From Heterotrichella gracilis (lineage: Eukaryota; Sar; Xanthophyceae; Tribonematales; Xanthonemataceae), in the NCBI GenBank assembly GCA_032358255.1, contig JAULBX010025774.1, positions 1 through 56,055 on the forward strand: DNA of 56,055 bases, given 5' to 3'. Shown piece by piece: positions 10,255 to 20,148 of the stretch. The position numbers and the translations under genes were made by a program. The notes below the pieces were generated by a model. It had not been told where the DNA came from. It did no database searches and saw only the letters and a program-made list of their open reading frames with translations. The first letter of the stretch is position 1; the number at the start of each line of letters is the position of its first letter.

Positions 10255-12164
10255 TCACACAAACTCCATCTCCCCATTCCCCTTGTGGAACACATAGTCC
10301 TTCCCGTTGAGGTGCATGATGCCGTCCTTCAGCACGCACTTCCAGCGGCTCTTGGTGCGCCCCACCTTCTCAAACTGCGCCAGCACCGTGTTCTCAATGT
10401 TGGCACCATCAATGTCATCCTCATCGTCATCCGACAGCCCTTCCTCCCCTTCATCATCTTCCTCGCCCTCCCCTGCGGCGTCGCTCCCGGCCCCGCCCTC
10501 CCCTTCGCCCCCTGCCTCATTGTTGGGGTCCTCCCCACCTCCATCGGTTTGGTGGAACACCTGGTGGGGCGGCGGGGGGGCAAGGTGCGTGACAAGAGCC
10601 TTGCGACAAGTGATGGCACATGCATGCATGCAGGCGCCACAGGTGTTGCATGGTGCGGTGCCTCACAACCTCAAGATTCTGATGGGCGGAGATAAGGTGC
10701 GTGGATTTGTTCCATATAACAGATAAATAAGCTATAAATGAAAGACTTTAAAAATCAAAGGCGACTCGCCACATCTGCTCAATCCCGCAGAGTGGGAGTC
10801 CAGTCTACACAGTGCACATCAGTCATAGGCCAGCAGGCCCCCACTGTTTCATCCCATCCTGACTCTGCCTCAACCATGAATGCCCTTCCTTGCCCCTCAC
10901 CTTTGCTTCATCGTCCTGGTACTCCCCCGATGCTTCGTTCTGACCGTACACCCCCTCCTGGCCAAGGGCCTGCACAGGCACAACAAACCACACAGGGCGT
11001 CAGTAGCCGACCACCCTACACACGTGAACCGCAGTGCACGCCAATAACCAACCCCACATGATGCCTGACTCCCCTGCCTACCCCCCCCATTTTTGGACGA
11101 CGGCAATCCCTCATGTACCATACCACCAACATGCTGTGAGGTCCATGCGTGTGAAGTACAGCATACAGCACTGTCTAGTCCAGTGCAGACACAAACACCA
11201 AGAGGTGCGGTGCCGATCGGGTGGGTGCAAAGTGTGGATGCATGATTTCAAGTGCAGCTGCAGATGTGTACAGGCTTGCTTTGGTTCATGCACTGCTGCA
11301 CAGGCCAGCTTCCAGCTTCCCAGCCAGCTCACCCCTAGCGCCTCCACCCGTTGGCGCTTCCTCTCCTCCCCTTCCTCCTCATCTTGGTACGCCTCCCCTG
11401 CGCCCCAGTAGGCCTCAGGTGCAGGCGCGGCCACCTCCTCCTGGAACCCTAGGGGGGCGCCAGGAGCCCCTCCCTCCTCTGCCTCAGGCTCTTTCGCCTC
11501 TTGCACCACAGCCGCACCCGCCCTGCGCAACAGGAAGGCACTTCAACAACCCTACACAAGGCTCCTACAGCAGCAAACCATGTGCAGCAGGACGTGCCAG
11601 TGTGCGTGCTGGCCAGGCACTCATACCATTGGCTGTTTGTTTGTTTCAAAGGCCAGACGCTGCGCCATGAGGCGGCATGCGCTCAAGGCTGAGGCTGCAA
11701 TACACTGGCAATGCATGTGTCGCCTGCCCCCCCCCCCCCTGCTTACCCCTCTGATTGGTGCCCCTCGCCCAGGCACCCCGACTCAATGAGCTTGGTCTCC
11801 CACAGCTCACGCAGCTCCTCAAGCACAGACCTGGGCAGGGGGTGGGTGGGGGGTTACGCGGGCATGCAGTGTGAGCCATAGGCGCCGGCTTCAGGTCAAC
11901 ACATGTATCGCAACGCACGGCACGAACAGGATGCGGTGGACGGGGCAAGCACGCCGCAACACAACTGCAGCAACCCATGCAACACAGCCCAGGGTTGCCC
12001 TCCCAGACAGTGCAGCACTAGTTGACTTTACACAAGAGACCATGTGCTACTGTGTGCGTCACTCACTCGTCCACTCCCTCTTCCACGAACTCCGCCTTGA
12101 CCTTGCACACCACGTCGTCAATCACGCCACGGTACAGGCCGCGCACGTCCTGCTGGGCTGCCAT
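10255..12164 (-). CDS. GTF2A1: Transcription initiation factor TFIIA, large (alpha/beta) subunit
   Basis: Exons in coding order: 12067-12164, 11747-11830, 11333-11522, 10901-10969, 10255-10560; about 248 residues. TFIIA stabilises TBP on promoter DNA in the nucleus. Residues 1-62 are the conserved N-terminal helical region (VYRGVIDDVV-type helix, then VLEELRELWETKLIESG), which pairs with the small subunit in a four-helix bundle. Residues about 202-248 are the C-terminal beta-barrel half (VLAQFEKVGRTKSRWKCVLK, then DGIMHLNGKDYVF). The two are joined by an acidic linker. The linker is short compared with plant and animal proteins, so a spacer exon could be missing from my model. Exons 3 and 4 encode similar pieces (GEAYQDEEE and GEYQDDEAK). 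The start ATG at 12164 is the first Met before the conserved helix. The gene diverges from arogenate dehydrogenase. The family call is firm and exon edges are supported by phase. Confidence 0.92.
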
Positions 12165-13591
12165 GGTGTGTGAGGTTGAACCAGTGGGCGGTGGGGGGGA
12201 GGGGGGGGTCCGCAGCACCTCAGTCAGTGCTAAGTGTGCCAATAGTGCAACCACCACTGAGAAAGGGGAAGAGAGCCTGCGTGGGTGCAAATATGTTGGG
12301 GCCATATTACAAGCTGGTTCAGAGGTTTCCTGTTACAAGTTTCCTGTGATGTTGAAGGCACACTGGCCTTGGAACAAACTGCGCAGAACTGATGCAGTGC
12401 CCCAAGGCCAAGGCAAGCCATACACGATTCTGATATGCGCAAGTTCTCAAACGCGCGCTGATTTGGTAGTTTGCCACTGCTGGCGGGAGTAGACCACAGC
12501 ATGGCATTGGAATGCACTCCAATTGAGTGGTGTGTGATGCATGCACACATTAACCAGAAGACAGTACTCTCTGCGAGCAAGCCGCTGTGTAAGCAAAGCC
12601 TACTGTTGCCGTAGCACATAATGCATACCAAAGAAACCCACGATGCTTTGCTGCCACCTGCAACCACCCTCACGTTGGACGATGCACATGTCCACATGCA
12701 CCCCCACAGATGGTTGCTTACCTTGCAAGCAATGCGCAAGAATGACTGATCAAGCCCTACAGCACGTTTTCAGGCTGCTTCTACTTGTCCGCCCGGAACG
12801 CTTGGTTGTTGATGCACCTCGACATCAATTGGCGACCATACTATGCTTTCGGAGCGCTGATGGATACAATACTGCAACCCCTGAAGAGTGAAGAAGAGGC
12901 TGATGCCAGCACAAGGTACTGAATCGAAGGTTGCTGAAGCACTGGAGCCTTTCTGTTGAGGCTTCTGGTTCTAAAGTAGCGGGTGGTTCCCAAGCTTACA
13001 TTATATGCATGCATTGAGCGCAGGGGTGGAAACTTTGTGCAAACGGGGATGTTGCTCCCGCCTCCCCAGTCGGTGCATGTGACCCTGATGAGCGACGAGA
13101 ACTCAAGAGGGCCTAAAGGCATAGTCTGTGCTGCAAAGCACGATAATCAAGTTTATCTTTTCCCGTTCAACACAGCTGATATCCCATCCCCTCCTTGCCT
13201 AGGGACCCCATCACATCACTGCAGCCCTGCATGCATGCATATGCACCGGACCTACACACTACCGCCTCCTGTCGTACGCACAACACCGCAGAGGCATTGG
13301 AGAACACCGGTCAAGGCTCAAGAAAGTGGGCCAAAGCACGTTACTTCACAGGGCATCACATATAGGTAGTGTAGCAAGGGTGGCTGGTGACGCAGCATCC
13401 ACCGCCCCACCACTGCCCCACCACCAGACCATTGCTCACCCGTCAGGGTAGCCTTTTGTCACCGCCCTTTGGCGCCACCCACCCCCTTCCAGTGGTCTGC
13501 CTGCCAGCCAGCCAACCCCCCTTGGCCACCGCCACCCTCCATCACCCACCACCACCCACCACCACCACCCGCCTGTGGCCCCTGGCAGAGC
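12165..13591. promoter_or_regulatory. Divergent intergenic region, TFIIA / arogenate dehydrogenase
   Basis: About 1.4 kb separates two divergent start codons and must hold both 5' flanks. The right end (about 13395-13575) is rich in CCACC/CACCACC and may be the arogenate dehydrogenase 5' UTR. No convincing ORF, RNA gene or recognisable promoter element is seen. Confidence 0.4.
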
Positions 13592-16500
13592 ATGGCGGCT
13601 GCTGGAGTGCGTGGCGCCGCCCCTGTGTCAGCCATCACCGGCACCCACCGCCCCTCGTTCACCCGCCCCACCCACCACCAGCCAGGTGTGTATGTGTGTG
13701 TGGTGTCGCGCACCCGACACCGCAAGGTACCTCCCACCACACCCTACCATGGGGTTTGAGTCCACGCCTGGAGGTACCCTCTGCCATGCATGTACAGTAG
13801 TTGCACAGTTGCTGCCTTTGCATGGTGGTGTGGCCGTGGCTGCCGACTATGTACTTGGTGTTCAGGTGCAGGCAGGACTGCCCACTTCCATGCACCCCTC
13901 CTCCCCATTTGCATGCAGCAGGCCACCGCACCCACTTACCCACTTTGTGCACAGGCCATCAACAGCTCTGCCAGCGGGCAAGGGCCACACCACAGCGCCA
14001 GCGCAGCAGGGCAGGTGAGCGAGGGGTGACACCTGGCGCTCCACACCCCACCCTGCCACACCCCACGCACCACGTTGCGCGGCACCCACCTGGTTCACCC
14101 ACCCATGCGCAGCACCACCGAGCTGCACCGCACTGCACAAACTGCCTGGCTGCCCATCCCGTCGCTGCGTCCCCTCGCTCCCCATCCCAAGAATTGCTCA
14201 TCCTTCAAGACCCCTGATGGACCCCCCCCCCCGCCCTCCTCCCTCAGGCCTGCGCGTGCGTGCCCTTGACGCCGCCTTCCCCTTTGACTACGAGTCGCGC
14301 ATGGCCCAGCAGATGGAGCAGCGCAGCAAGCTGCTGGTGGGGATAGTGGGCTTCGGAAACTTTGGGCAGTTCCTGGCAAAGCGACTGGTGCAGCAGGGAC
14401 ACCAGGTGCGGGTGGGGGTTGGGGAAGGCGTGAGGTGGTGTGCCAAGTCAAGGGTGATAATATACAACTATATTTATTATCACCTTATTTCCCTTGGCCA
14501 TGTGAGGTGGCGGAGGGACCGTGCATGACGCGTGGGGTTGGGAGGATGTGCATGCATGCCATGCCACGCATTAGCGTGTCACATGCAACGCTGGGCAGTT
14601 TCTGGCCAAGCGCCTGATGCACCATGGACATTAGGGGTGGCTCGGGGGTGGGGTAAAGTGGGGGTCTGTGGAAGGGCAAGGGTTTCATCGCAAGCTGCAA
14701 TTTGCAACCCATTGGACCAAGTTGAATCGTCGTCTCCTCCGCCCCACGGCCCCCACCACACACCAGCGGGGAGGGCAGCACACAGGCCAGTCATCTGTGT
14801 GACGAGCCACCACCACCACCACCACCACCACCACCACCACCACCACCACCGCCCCCCCGCAGGTCCTGGCCACCTCCCGCTCCCCCTACCACGACCAGGC
14901 CGCCGCCCTCGGGGTGACCTACTACACAGACCCCAACGACTTCTGCGAGGCGCACCCGGACGTGGTGGTGCTGGCCACATCCATCCTGTCGCTGGAGCGT
15001 GTGCTGGGCAGCCTGCCGCTGCAGCGCCTCAAGCGCTCCACCCTGTTTGTGGACGTGCTGTCGGTGAAGACATTCCCCAAGCGCCTGCTGCTCAGCGTGC
15101 TGCCGGCGGAGGTGCGTGGTGGTGGTGGTGGAGGTGGTGGTGATGGCGGTGGCGGTGGCGGTGGCGGTGGGAGTAGTGGTGTTTCTACATAAAGAATGAT
15201 AGAAAAATATCATGTACTTTTTAAAGAATGTTTAAACATATGTACATGTAATATTCTATACATTCAGCAATGTTGTTCCGTTAATGCTGCAGTACCACTT
15301 CACTGCTTGTGAAGAGTGCAGGGGAGGGAAGCTAGGCTGGGTGGTGGCGGTAGGTGCAGGGTGTATGGGCAAGCTAGGCAGGGTTTTGGGTTGGGCAAGG
15401 ATAGCTGCGAAGGTGTGCGCCACCATTCCTGTGTGCTCCCACCTTATCATGTAGCCATCCACTTAAAAAAGACAGAAACTCAATTGTGGGGGAGTCAGAT
15501 GGCTGTTCTACCTTGCGAGCCATGATCATTCTGGTACCGTATGACTCGTGGGGTATGCCCCCCCGTGCTGACCCCTCCCCTTCACCCCCTCCCCCGCCCT
15601 CCGCAGGTTGATGTGCTGTGCACCCACCCCATGTTTGGCCCCGACAGCGGCAAGGGCAGCTGGTCGGGGCTGAACCTGATGTACGATGTGGTGCGGGTGG
15701 GGGAGGGGCGGGGCAGGAGGGAGAGGGTGGATACGCTACTCAAGGTGAGAGGGGGGAGGAGAGGGGGGGGGCATCATGTGATCCCCAGTGAGGAGCCCCA
15801 ATGCAGGGGTGTGGGGGATGCGGCAGGGCCTGTGCGCAGGGTGCGCCCATCACATCTGTGGGTCACATCCACCTGCAACCAGTGCTTGCCCAGGGTGTCT
15901 CACTATGAAATGGCTGCCATGTCCCCACCCACCCCATGGGCTCTCAACCTACCCCCTGCCCCCCCATCGCCGCCACTTGCACCATGCCTGACACCCACAT
16001 GTGCACCCCCTCCCTCCCTGCCCCCACCTCCTCCCCAACACGCCATCCCGAAATTTCCACCGAGGAGGGCTGCACCATGCCTATCGCCCCATGTGGGTGC
16101 CGTATGAACGCCCATGCCCCCTGCCCCCAGTTTTTCTCCGACGAGGGCTGCACCATGGTGCCCATGAGCTGCGAAGAGCACGACAGGCAGGCAGCATCCA
16201 CGCAGTTCATCACGCACACCGTGGGGCGCATCCTGGGGTCAATGGAGCTGTCGCCCACGCCCATAGACACCAAGGGCTTCCAGTCACTGCTCAACCTGGT
16301 GGACAACACTAACAACGATTCCTTTGACCTCTACTACGGCCTGTTCATGTACAACCCGGTGAGGGCGCTGGGGCATTGGAGTGGGTTGTGAGTTGAAGGG
16401 GAAGACAAGGACGGTGTCAGTGGGTGGACTGTGCTTTTAATAGGCTGCTTTTGTTGCTATGACTCTGTTGCGCGATGTGATGCACCTCTGCCATGGTGGT

Positions 16501-17041
16501 GCTACATGACCCCACTTGGCTTCATTTGACACCTCCAAACTGCCCATGCTGCACCCTGGGTGCGCCCTCAACCGCCGCATGTCAGTTCAACAGAATAGTG
16601 ATGAATTGCCCACATAACTGAATAACAGAATAAATCATGGAGAATGAATGATGTAGCAATTTCTTGCCATAGGCCAATCGCCCACATTGCATACCGGTCC
16701 CGCTGCCCCCCTCCCCCTGATCCCCCTTCCCCCCCTTGGTTCAGAACGCCACCGAGGAGCTTGAGCGCCTGGAGACCGCCTTCAACAGCGTCAAGAAGCA
16801 GCTGTTCAACAGGCTGCATGGGGTCATCAGGGACCAAATCTTCCACAGCATGGACCAGGCGGCTGGAGGTGGGGGGCCGGGGGAGGCCGCCGCCACCGGG
16901 CAGCACCAACCGCCGCTCATGCTGCCGCCGCCGCACCCCAGGGGCGGGGTGAATGGTGCTGGTGGGGAGGTGGGGTTGGAGGCCAAGGGGGAGTCGAATG
17001 GCACTGTGTCGGGCGGGGATGTGGTGTCCTCGGGGGTTTAA
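13592..17041 (+). CDS. TyrA: Arogenate (prephenate) dehydrogenase, plant TyrA type, probably plastid
   Basis: Exons: 13592-13685, 13955-14014, 14248-14405, 14863-15111, 15607-15744, 16131-16358, 16745-17041; about 407 residues. By family it oxidatively decarboxylates arogenate to tyrosine with NAD(P)+. Residues about 1-60 are Arg/Ser/Ala/Thr-rich with almost no acidic residues, as in a plastid transit peptide. The Rossmann motif GIVGFGNFG has its three glycines at about 86, 88 and 91. The catalytic-site segment CTHPMFGPDSG has His about 194. The helical C-terminal domain follows (FQSLLNLVDNTNNDSFDLY). The last 60 or so residues are a Gly/Pro-rich tail absent from typical enzymes. CTHPMFGP and the single catalytic unit favour the plant arogenate-specific type, but substrate choice cannot be read here. 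The two leader exons are less certain than the rest; they are supported by exact phase. Confidence 0.92.
14587..14650 (+). repeat. Diverged copy of exon-3 end inside intron 3
   Basis: Sequence from about 14587 repeats the last 45 or so coding bases of exon 3 and its donor flank (14357-14420), offset 230 bp. It would read GQFLAKRLMHHGH then a stop, against GQFLAKRLVQQGHQ in the real exon. The donor GT is lost. It is a non-coding ghost of the exon edge. Confidence 0.8.
14807..14850. repeat. (CAC)n microsatellite just before exon 4
   Basis: An uninterrupted CCA/CAC trinucleotide run of about 44 bases ends 12 bases before the exon-4 start at 14863, where a polypyrimidine tract would normally lie. 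Confidence 0.95.
15117..15180. repeat. (GGT)n / (GGC GGT)n microsatellite just after exon 4
   Basis: It starts 6 bases after the exon-4 end at 15111. It is complementary to the (CAC)n run at 14807-14850, so the two could pair in the transcript around exon 4. Confidence 0.95.
15950..16165 (+). repeat. Three tandem copies of the exon-6 acceptor region
   Basis: The real exon 6 begins at 16131 after CCCCCTGCCCCCAG and soon reads GGCTGCACCATG. A clear diverged copy lies about 78 bp upstream (16050-16085, ISTEEGCTMP in the same reading frame as FFSDEGCTMV). A weaker one lies about 92 bp further up (CCCCCTGCCCCC near 15954, then TTGCACCATGCC near 15978). The reading frame stays open from the middle copy into exon 6. 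Confidence 0.75.
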
Positions 17042-17770
17042 GGCGGAGGGCTGGCGGGGTGGCATTGCCAGTCAGTACGAGCTTGTGAGGGCCAGTTGAG
17101 CGCCCTACAGATACAAGAGCAGTGCCTGGTCCCTCTTCTAGGACCTTTTGGAGGCAGCTCAACGAGTCGCCGCCTCCCCACCAGCATCAGTGTGGACGGG
17201 GGTAGCACTTCATGGCAGTGGAAGTGGGAGCCAGTGGAAACGCAGTCCCTGGGAAAGTACTGAAACGAGTCTAGCTTACCATGGTAGTTGTCACATTTTC
17301 AAATCTGTAGTCTACCTTGTGGGGCCTTACTAAGGAGCACTTTGAACTGGAATGTGTCACTGGCGTGTGCCCAAATTGAAATTTAGTGCGTCTTTACTTT
17401 TTTTGCTGTTGGCAACCGTTGCCTGGTGGGGCCCACCTTTGCCTAGTGGGGCCCAACTTTGCCTAGTGGGGCCCAACCGTTGCCGAGTGGGGCCCACCTG
17501 CCCGGCAGTGCCGCAGGCCTAGGCCGTCACGCACACGCCAGGCTTCAAGCAGGTGCCACCGCGGGCCAGAGTACAATTTCATGGGGATACGGTATTCTAC
17601 ATTCCAGATAGTATCACACTATACTACATGGCACATGCATGATGAGTTCCCATGGGCACGATCACCCAGTCTGGCAGACTGCTAACTTAAAGGCACTGCC
17701 ATTCAATTTGTTGTCATTCGGATGGGCCAAACCTGATGGTGTCACCTAGGTATAATCCCCAACCATGATG
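17042..17770. other. 3' flank of arogenate dehydrogenase
   Basis: Non-coding sequence after the stop at 17041. It contains the short repeat array listed separately. No TGTAA signal was found close to the stop, so the 3' end is unassigned. No ORF with coding character is seen. Confidence 0.4.
17417..17500. repeat. 20-bp tandem repeat, four copies
   Basis: Units TGCCTAGTGGGGCCCA with ACTT or ACCG tails start near 17420, 17440, 17460 and 17481 (period 20, 20, 21). Each contains GGGGCCC. It lies about 380 bp past the arogenate dehydrogenase stop. Confidence 0.9.
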
Positions 17771-18149
17771 GAATGCGGAATTGTTAGATAAATGCAGGCA
17801 ATCCTCAGTTGAGGAAAAGCTCAGGGTTATTAGGCTAAAATGGCTGGGGCACTTAGGACGTATGGAGGACGACAGAATACCCAAGCGTATGGTGTTTGGG
17901 CAGCTCAGCTGGGTTGGGAAGCGGTCTAGGGGAGTACCCAGGGCCACATGGGCTGCTCTCGTCACTAAGGACTTGCAGGCGAGAAACATCACAAAATGGT
18001 ACAAGCAATGCCAGGATAGGGACGGGTGGCGCATGCTTGAAAGAAAGAAAGAAAGAAAGAAAGGGGACGCACAAAGGCGGAGTTCAGGGGCCACTGGCTC
18101 GCACCAGGGCACCGACCAGCCAGAACGGCCGGTCAAGCACAGGCCTTAG
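17771..18149 (+). pseudogene. 5'-truncated LINE (non-LTR retrotransposon) reverse-transcriptase tail
   Basis: An open frame to the TAG at 18147 reads KLRVIRLKWLGHLGRMEDDR, then IPKRMVFGQL, GKRSRGVPRATW and a Lys/Arg-rich end. This is the familiar region downstream of the polymerase domain in algal and animal LINE reverse transcriptases (RWLGHV.RM.D.R.P). The polymerase core and endonuclease are absent, so this is a dead 5'-truncated copy, the usual result of incomplete target-primed reverse transcription. A (GAAA)n tract at 18038-18062 encodes the ERKKERKK stretch. Confidence 0.7.
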
Positions 18150-20148
18150 CCTATGCCAGCATGCATGGCATGCAAAAGGGTTTGACGTTTGGTGTACACA
18201 GCATAGGAACCCTGGATAGCAAACCGTTGCAAGTCAGGAATTAGTTTGGCAATCACACTAGGAGGTAGGCCAATAGCACTCAGAGCATCAAAGGTGGAGA
18301 CCGGGATTGTGCAAGGCTGATTGCTGATCTGGCTTTGTTGCTGGTACGCGTGTATTAATAAGACCATGATTAATGATGGCATTTGTAATGGGTATCCCCA
18401 TCGGAATGGCCCCATGGGGTCGGACGTCTGGGCCAGGTTTATACAATTCAATTTGTACCTGCACAAAACTTTTAAAGCACTGTAACAGTTTGTATTGCCA
18501 GTGGCGCCATGCCATGGAGCGGCTCCATGGTGAGGATGCTGCCGATATACATTATATAATAGCACACAATAATCAATATAATAGCTAGTATATACAAATT
18601 GTATGCTAGCTGGCGTCTGACGTTGAGTCAATGACTCACTGACTCAAGATGACGCAGGCTCGCTGCAAGGCGCCCAGGGCCTGAGGCTCTAAGAGTTGTG
18701 ACATTTTCCAAAATCGTCCACATAATCGTCGACATAATATGTTACATCTGATCTATACAACTTGCATGCACATGTACAAAGTGACTCATATGCATGCAAT
18801 TTGTATGAACACATGCATTCATACGAAAAAAGCCATAAATTGTGCACTCAACCAATGCTGACATTATTAGTAATGTTCGGCCCGCAGAGTTTGAAAAAAC
18901 ATTTCAAACACAGAAAAACTGGGCAAGTAAAGGCCAAGTGCTTGTTGGCGCAACAGTTCCTGCAAGTATAACACCTACTTGTAGGTGTTGTAATACTGTG
19001 AAAAAAATATGTATACGCTGTCTATGCCACACAGAAGGAGAAACAAGGGAATGCCCACAGGGAACATACCCTTGGCTATCACAATGACCCAATGGCATCG
19101 CCCTTGCAAACCAAACGGCAGCGCAGGCTGAAAACACCCCCAGGTGGGGCCCATATCAACTAGAAAACTCTAGTGGACGACACACCCAGGCAACAGGGCA
19201 CCACACCAATTGTGCACCGTTAAATTCCCTAACACAATGTGCACAGCCCTAACCTGAACCTAGCTACACACATAAAAATGCAGTCGCAATAGTTTGCGCA
19301 AAACTTGCACGAATACAGTCCAAATTCACAGTGACAGCACAATGTCATGCGCATGCTTGGCATACACGTGATGCAAACTGGTGCCATTTTGGTGTACTAC
19401 TGACATCCTGCAAGTATCACTTACGTTATTGGGGTTTTGTTCGCAATTCAAGTGCTCAGTTCATGTTCAAAGCTGAGGGTACGACTAGCAGCGGTGCACA
19501 GCAATAAGGTGGAACAGCATGTAGTGTTGGGCACGGCAGCAAACAGCGCTAATGCGGGGGACAGAAGCAGACCATGACTAGCCAATTGGTGAGCCATGGA
19601 AATGGAGGACCTTGCAGAAACACATGACTGCCCCCATGCATTTGAAAGACATTTTGAAAAAGCACCGCAACGCTGAGGACTTTGGGAAGGCTGAACTCTG
19701 CACCCTCTGAAACGCACTGCAAGTTTTGGCAAGAAAACAACAAAGTTTTGCAACAGTTCTGAGTACAATGAAATGGTGATATACTTGCCACCTAAACTGT
19801 GTTGAGACATGAAATACCACCCCTGGTGGCCAGGGTGGTGGGCACACTGACATGGTGCTGCAATTAAATAGCCTGCACGAAATGGTGGGTGGCATAATGA
19901 AATGTTGGAAATAAGCAGATTTTCAACCAAACACAGGGTTAAGTGGCTACTGCTAGAACCTACATACAACAATACAATATGGTCCTGAAGTGAAAAGGGC
20001 AGTCTGGTGTAGGGGGTGGATACACCCGCCTACGTAACCTCTGGGGACTAGCACCTCGAGGCAATTGGTCAAGGGTGGTCTCTAGCCATGCGTTGTGCAT
20101 CGCTGTTCTCATGCACAGCCCTGTTTCCCCGTCCTTCAAATCTCTACC
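18150..20148. other. AT-richer gap between LINE remnant and expansin gene
   Basis: It is distinctly poorer in GC than the genes. It holds a TGACTCA palindrome cluster (18624-18649), a 20-base hairpin (18970-18989) and a few open frames without recognisable motifs: + about 18842-19087 with a CRCC...CIRC cysteine cluster, and - about 19448-19972. The right end may be the expansin 3' UTR. I do not call a gene here. Confidence 0.4.
18970..18989. repeat. Perfect 9-bp inverted repeat with 2-base loop
   Basis: AACACCTAC-TT-GTAGGTGTT. It lies in an AT-rich stretch and inside the short cysteine-containing open frame, so it may be chance or a transposon end. Confidence 0.8.

Noticed and set aside
10632..10695. 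Plus-strand exon-like segment (CAG acceptor, GTGCGT donor) opposite TFIIA intron 4
   Set aside because: It has no partner exons on the plus strand, and TFIIA splices cleanly past it on the minus strand.
14685..15213. Long Gly- or Val-rich frames near exon 4 of arogenate dehydrogenase
   Set aside because: They are products of translating the (CAC)n and (GGT)n microsatellites.
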